Source: Bryobacterales bacterium (lineage in GTDB: Bacteria > Acidobacteriota > Terriglobia > Bryobacterales > Bryobacteraceae). Taken from it: a stretch of DNA of 8,777 nt. The position numbers and the translations under genes are program-made. The notes below the pieces were generated by a model. That model saw nothing but the letters and a program-made list of their open reading frames with translations, was not told the DNA's origin and ran no database searches. This document shows positions 8,116 to 8,777 of this stretch, in pieces. The DNA lies in contig PLMF01000273.1 of assembly GCA_003142355.1 (NCBI GenBank), forward strand, positions 735 to 9,511. The letters are read 5' to 3'. The stretch's first letter is position 1; each line of letters begins with the position of its first letter.

Positions 8116-8777
8116 ATGTCTCGGGTGTGCGTGCGCGCCACCAACTGGCTGGGCGACGCCGTCATGTCCCTGCCCGCCATCCGCGCCATCCGCCAGGTTT
8201 TTCCGCACGCCCACATCGCCATCGCCGCGCGCCCTTGGGTGGCCGATCTCTACGCCCGCGAAACCTCCATCGACCGCGTCATTCCCTACACCGGCTCCCG
8301 GCGGGCGTTCGCCGCGCGCCTCCGCGAAGAGCGTTTCGACGGCGCCATCCTGCTGCAAAACGCCTTCGACGCCGCGCTCCTCGCCTGGCTGGCCCGCATC
8401 CCCGAGCGCATCGGCTACAATCGCGACGCCCGCGGCCTGCTGCTCACGCGCGCCATCCCGGTCCCCGAGCCCGGCGACATTCCCCGCCACGAGCGTTTCT
8501 ATTACCTGGAACTCCTGCGCCGGGCCGGTCTGATTGAGCGCTTTCCCCCCACCGATGCCATCCGTCTCGAAGGCATCGAAGCCGCCCGCGAATCCGGCGC
8601 ACGCCGCCTGGCCGAGCTGGGCATCGCCGCCCCCGTCATCGGGATCAGCCCCGGCGCGGCCTACGGCAATGCCAAGCGCTGGCTCCCCGATCGCTTCGCG
8701 GACGTAGCCCGGACCTTTTCAGCCACTGTCCTGGTCTTCGGCTCCGCCTCCGAGCGCCCGCTCTGTGAAGAGGTCGC
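8116..8777 (+). CDS. waaF: ADP-heptose:LPS heptosyltransferase II, N-terminal part (partial)
   Basis: A GT9-family glycosyltransferase that adds the second L-glycero-D-manno-heptose to the LPS inner core from ADP-heptose at the cytoplasmic face of the inner membrane. The first 220 residues are present and the gene runs off the right edge. Family marks are VRATNWLGDAVMSLPAIRAI at the N terminus (Asp14 at the catalytic position of the family), LLQNAFDAAL and RIGYNRDARGLLL in the middle, and the ADP-heptose binding motif ISPGAAYGNAKRW (177-189, Lys187), followed by VLVFGSASE. The ATG at 8116 puts the GD motif at the usual distance. No Shine-Dalgarno is visible; the upstream bases are pyrimidine-rich (CCTCC). 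It starts 28 bases after the PKS stop with no terminator between, so co-transcription is likely. Third codon positions look more strongly C-biased (GCC, CGC, ATC) than in the PKS. The related waaC (heptosyltransferase I) is less likely because the SPGA-GxAKRW pattern fits WaaF better. Confidence 0.9.
   Translation, partial: MSRVCVRATNWLGDAVMSLPAIRAIRQVFPHAHIAIAARPWVADLYARETSIDRVIPYTGSRRAFAARLREERFDGAILLQNAFDAALLAWLARIPERIGYNRDARGLLLTRAIPVPEPGDIPRHERFYYLELLRRAGLIERFPPTDAIRLEGIEAARESGARRLAELGIAAPVIGISPGAAYGNAKRWLPDRFADVARTFSATVLVFGSASERPLCEEV

Noticed and set aside
8017..8537. Open frames on both strands (minus 8017-8490, plus 8127-8537) over the right end
   Set aside because: They are out of frame with the waaF reading frame, which is continuous from 8116 to the window edge and matches its family throughout.

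Overview
The window is high-GC bacterial DNA dominated by one very large gene. Three protein-coding genes account for nearly all of it: the 5' part of uvrB on the minus strand (1-362, running off the left edge), a single-module reducing polyketide synthase of 2551 residues on the plus strand (432-8087), and the 5' part of a waaF-type LPS heptosyltransferase on the plus strand (8116-8777, running off the right edge). A heptosyltransferase for LPS inner core implies a Gram-negative-type outer membrane. The high GC, the large isolated PKS and the overall protein flavour would fit Acidobacteriota (Bryobacter/Solibacter-like), but this is a guess and other high-GC Gram-negative phyla are possible.

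Layout. uvrB and the PKS gene diverge from a short intergenic region (363-431). That region carries a perfect TTGACA hexamer pointing towards uvrB and a well-placed GGAG ribosome binding site for the PKS. The PKS reads, in order: NRPS-type condensation domain (C), ketosynthase (KS), acyltransferase (AT), dehydratase (DH), structural pseudo-ketoreductase, enoylreductase (ER), ketoreductase (KR), acyl carrier protein (ACP). The catalytic residues I can locate in every enzymatic domain are present, so the protein should be a working, fully reducing module. It has no thioesterase, no adenylation domain, and no obvious docking segments at either end. The PKS stop is only 28 bases before the waaF start and I see no terminator between them, so waaF may be read from the same transcript.

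How it may work together. The KS-AT-DH-ER-KR-ACP set can build a saturated acyl chain, either by one extension or iteratively, using most likely malonyl units. The unusual part is the condensation domain placed directly in front of the KS without an A or carrier domain. It could load a starter or, more interestingly, release the finished acyl chain onto an amine or alcohol. The two flanking genes are housekeeping genes, and no phosphopantetheinyl transferase, transporter, regulator or second synthase is visible, so within the window the PKS stands alone. A link to the cell envelope through waaF is possible but rests only on adjacency.
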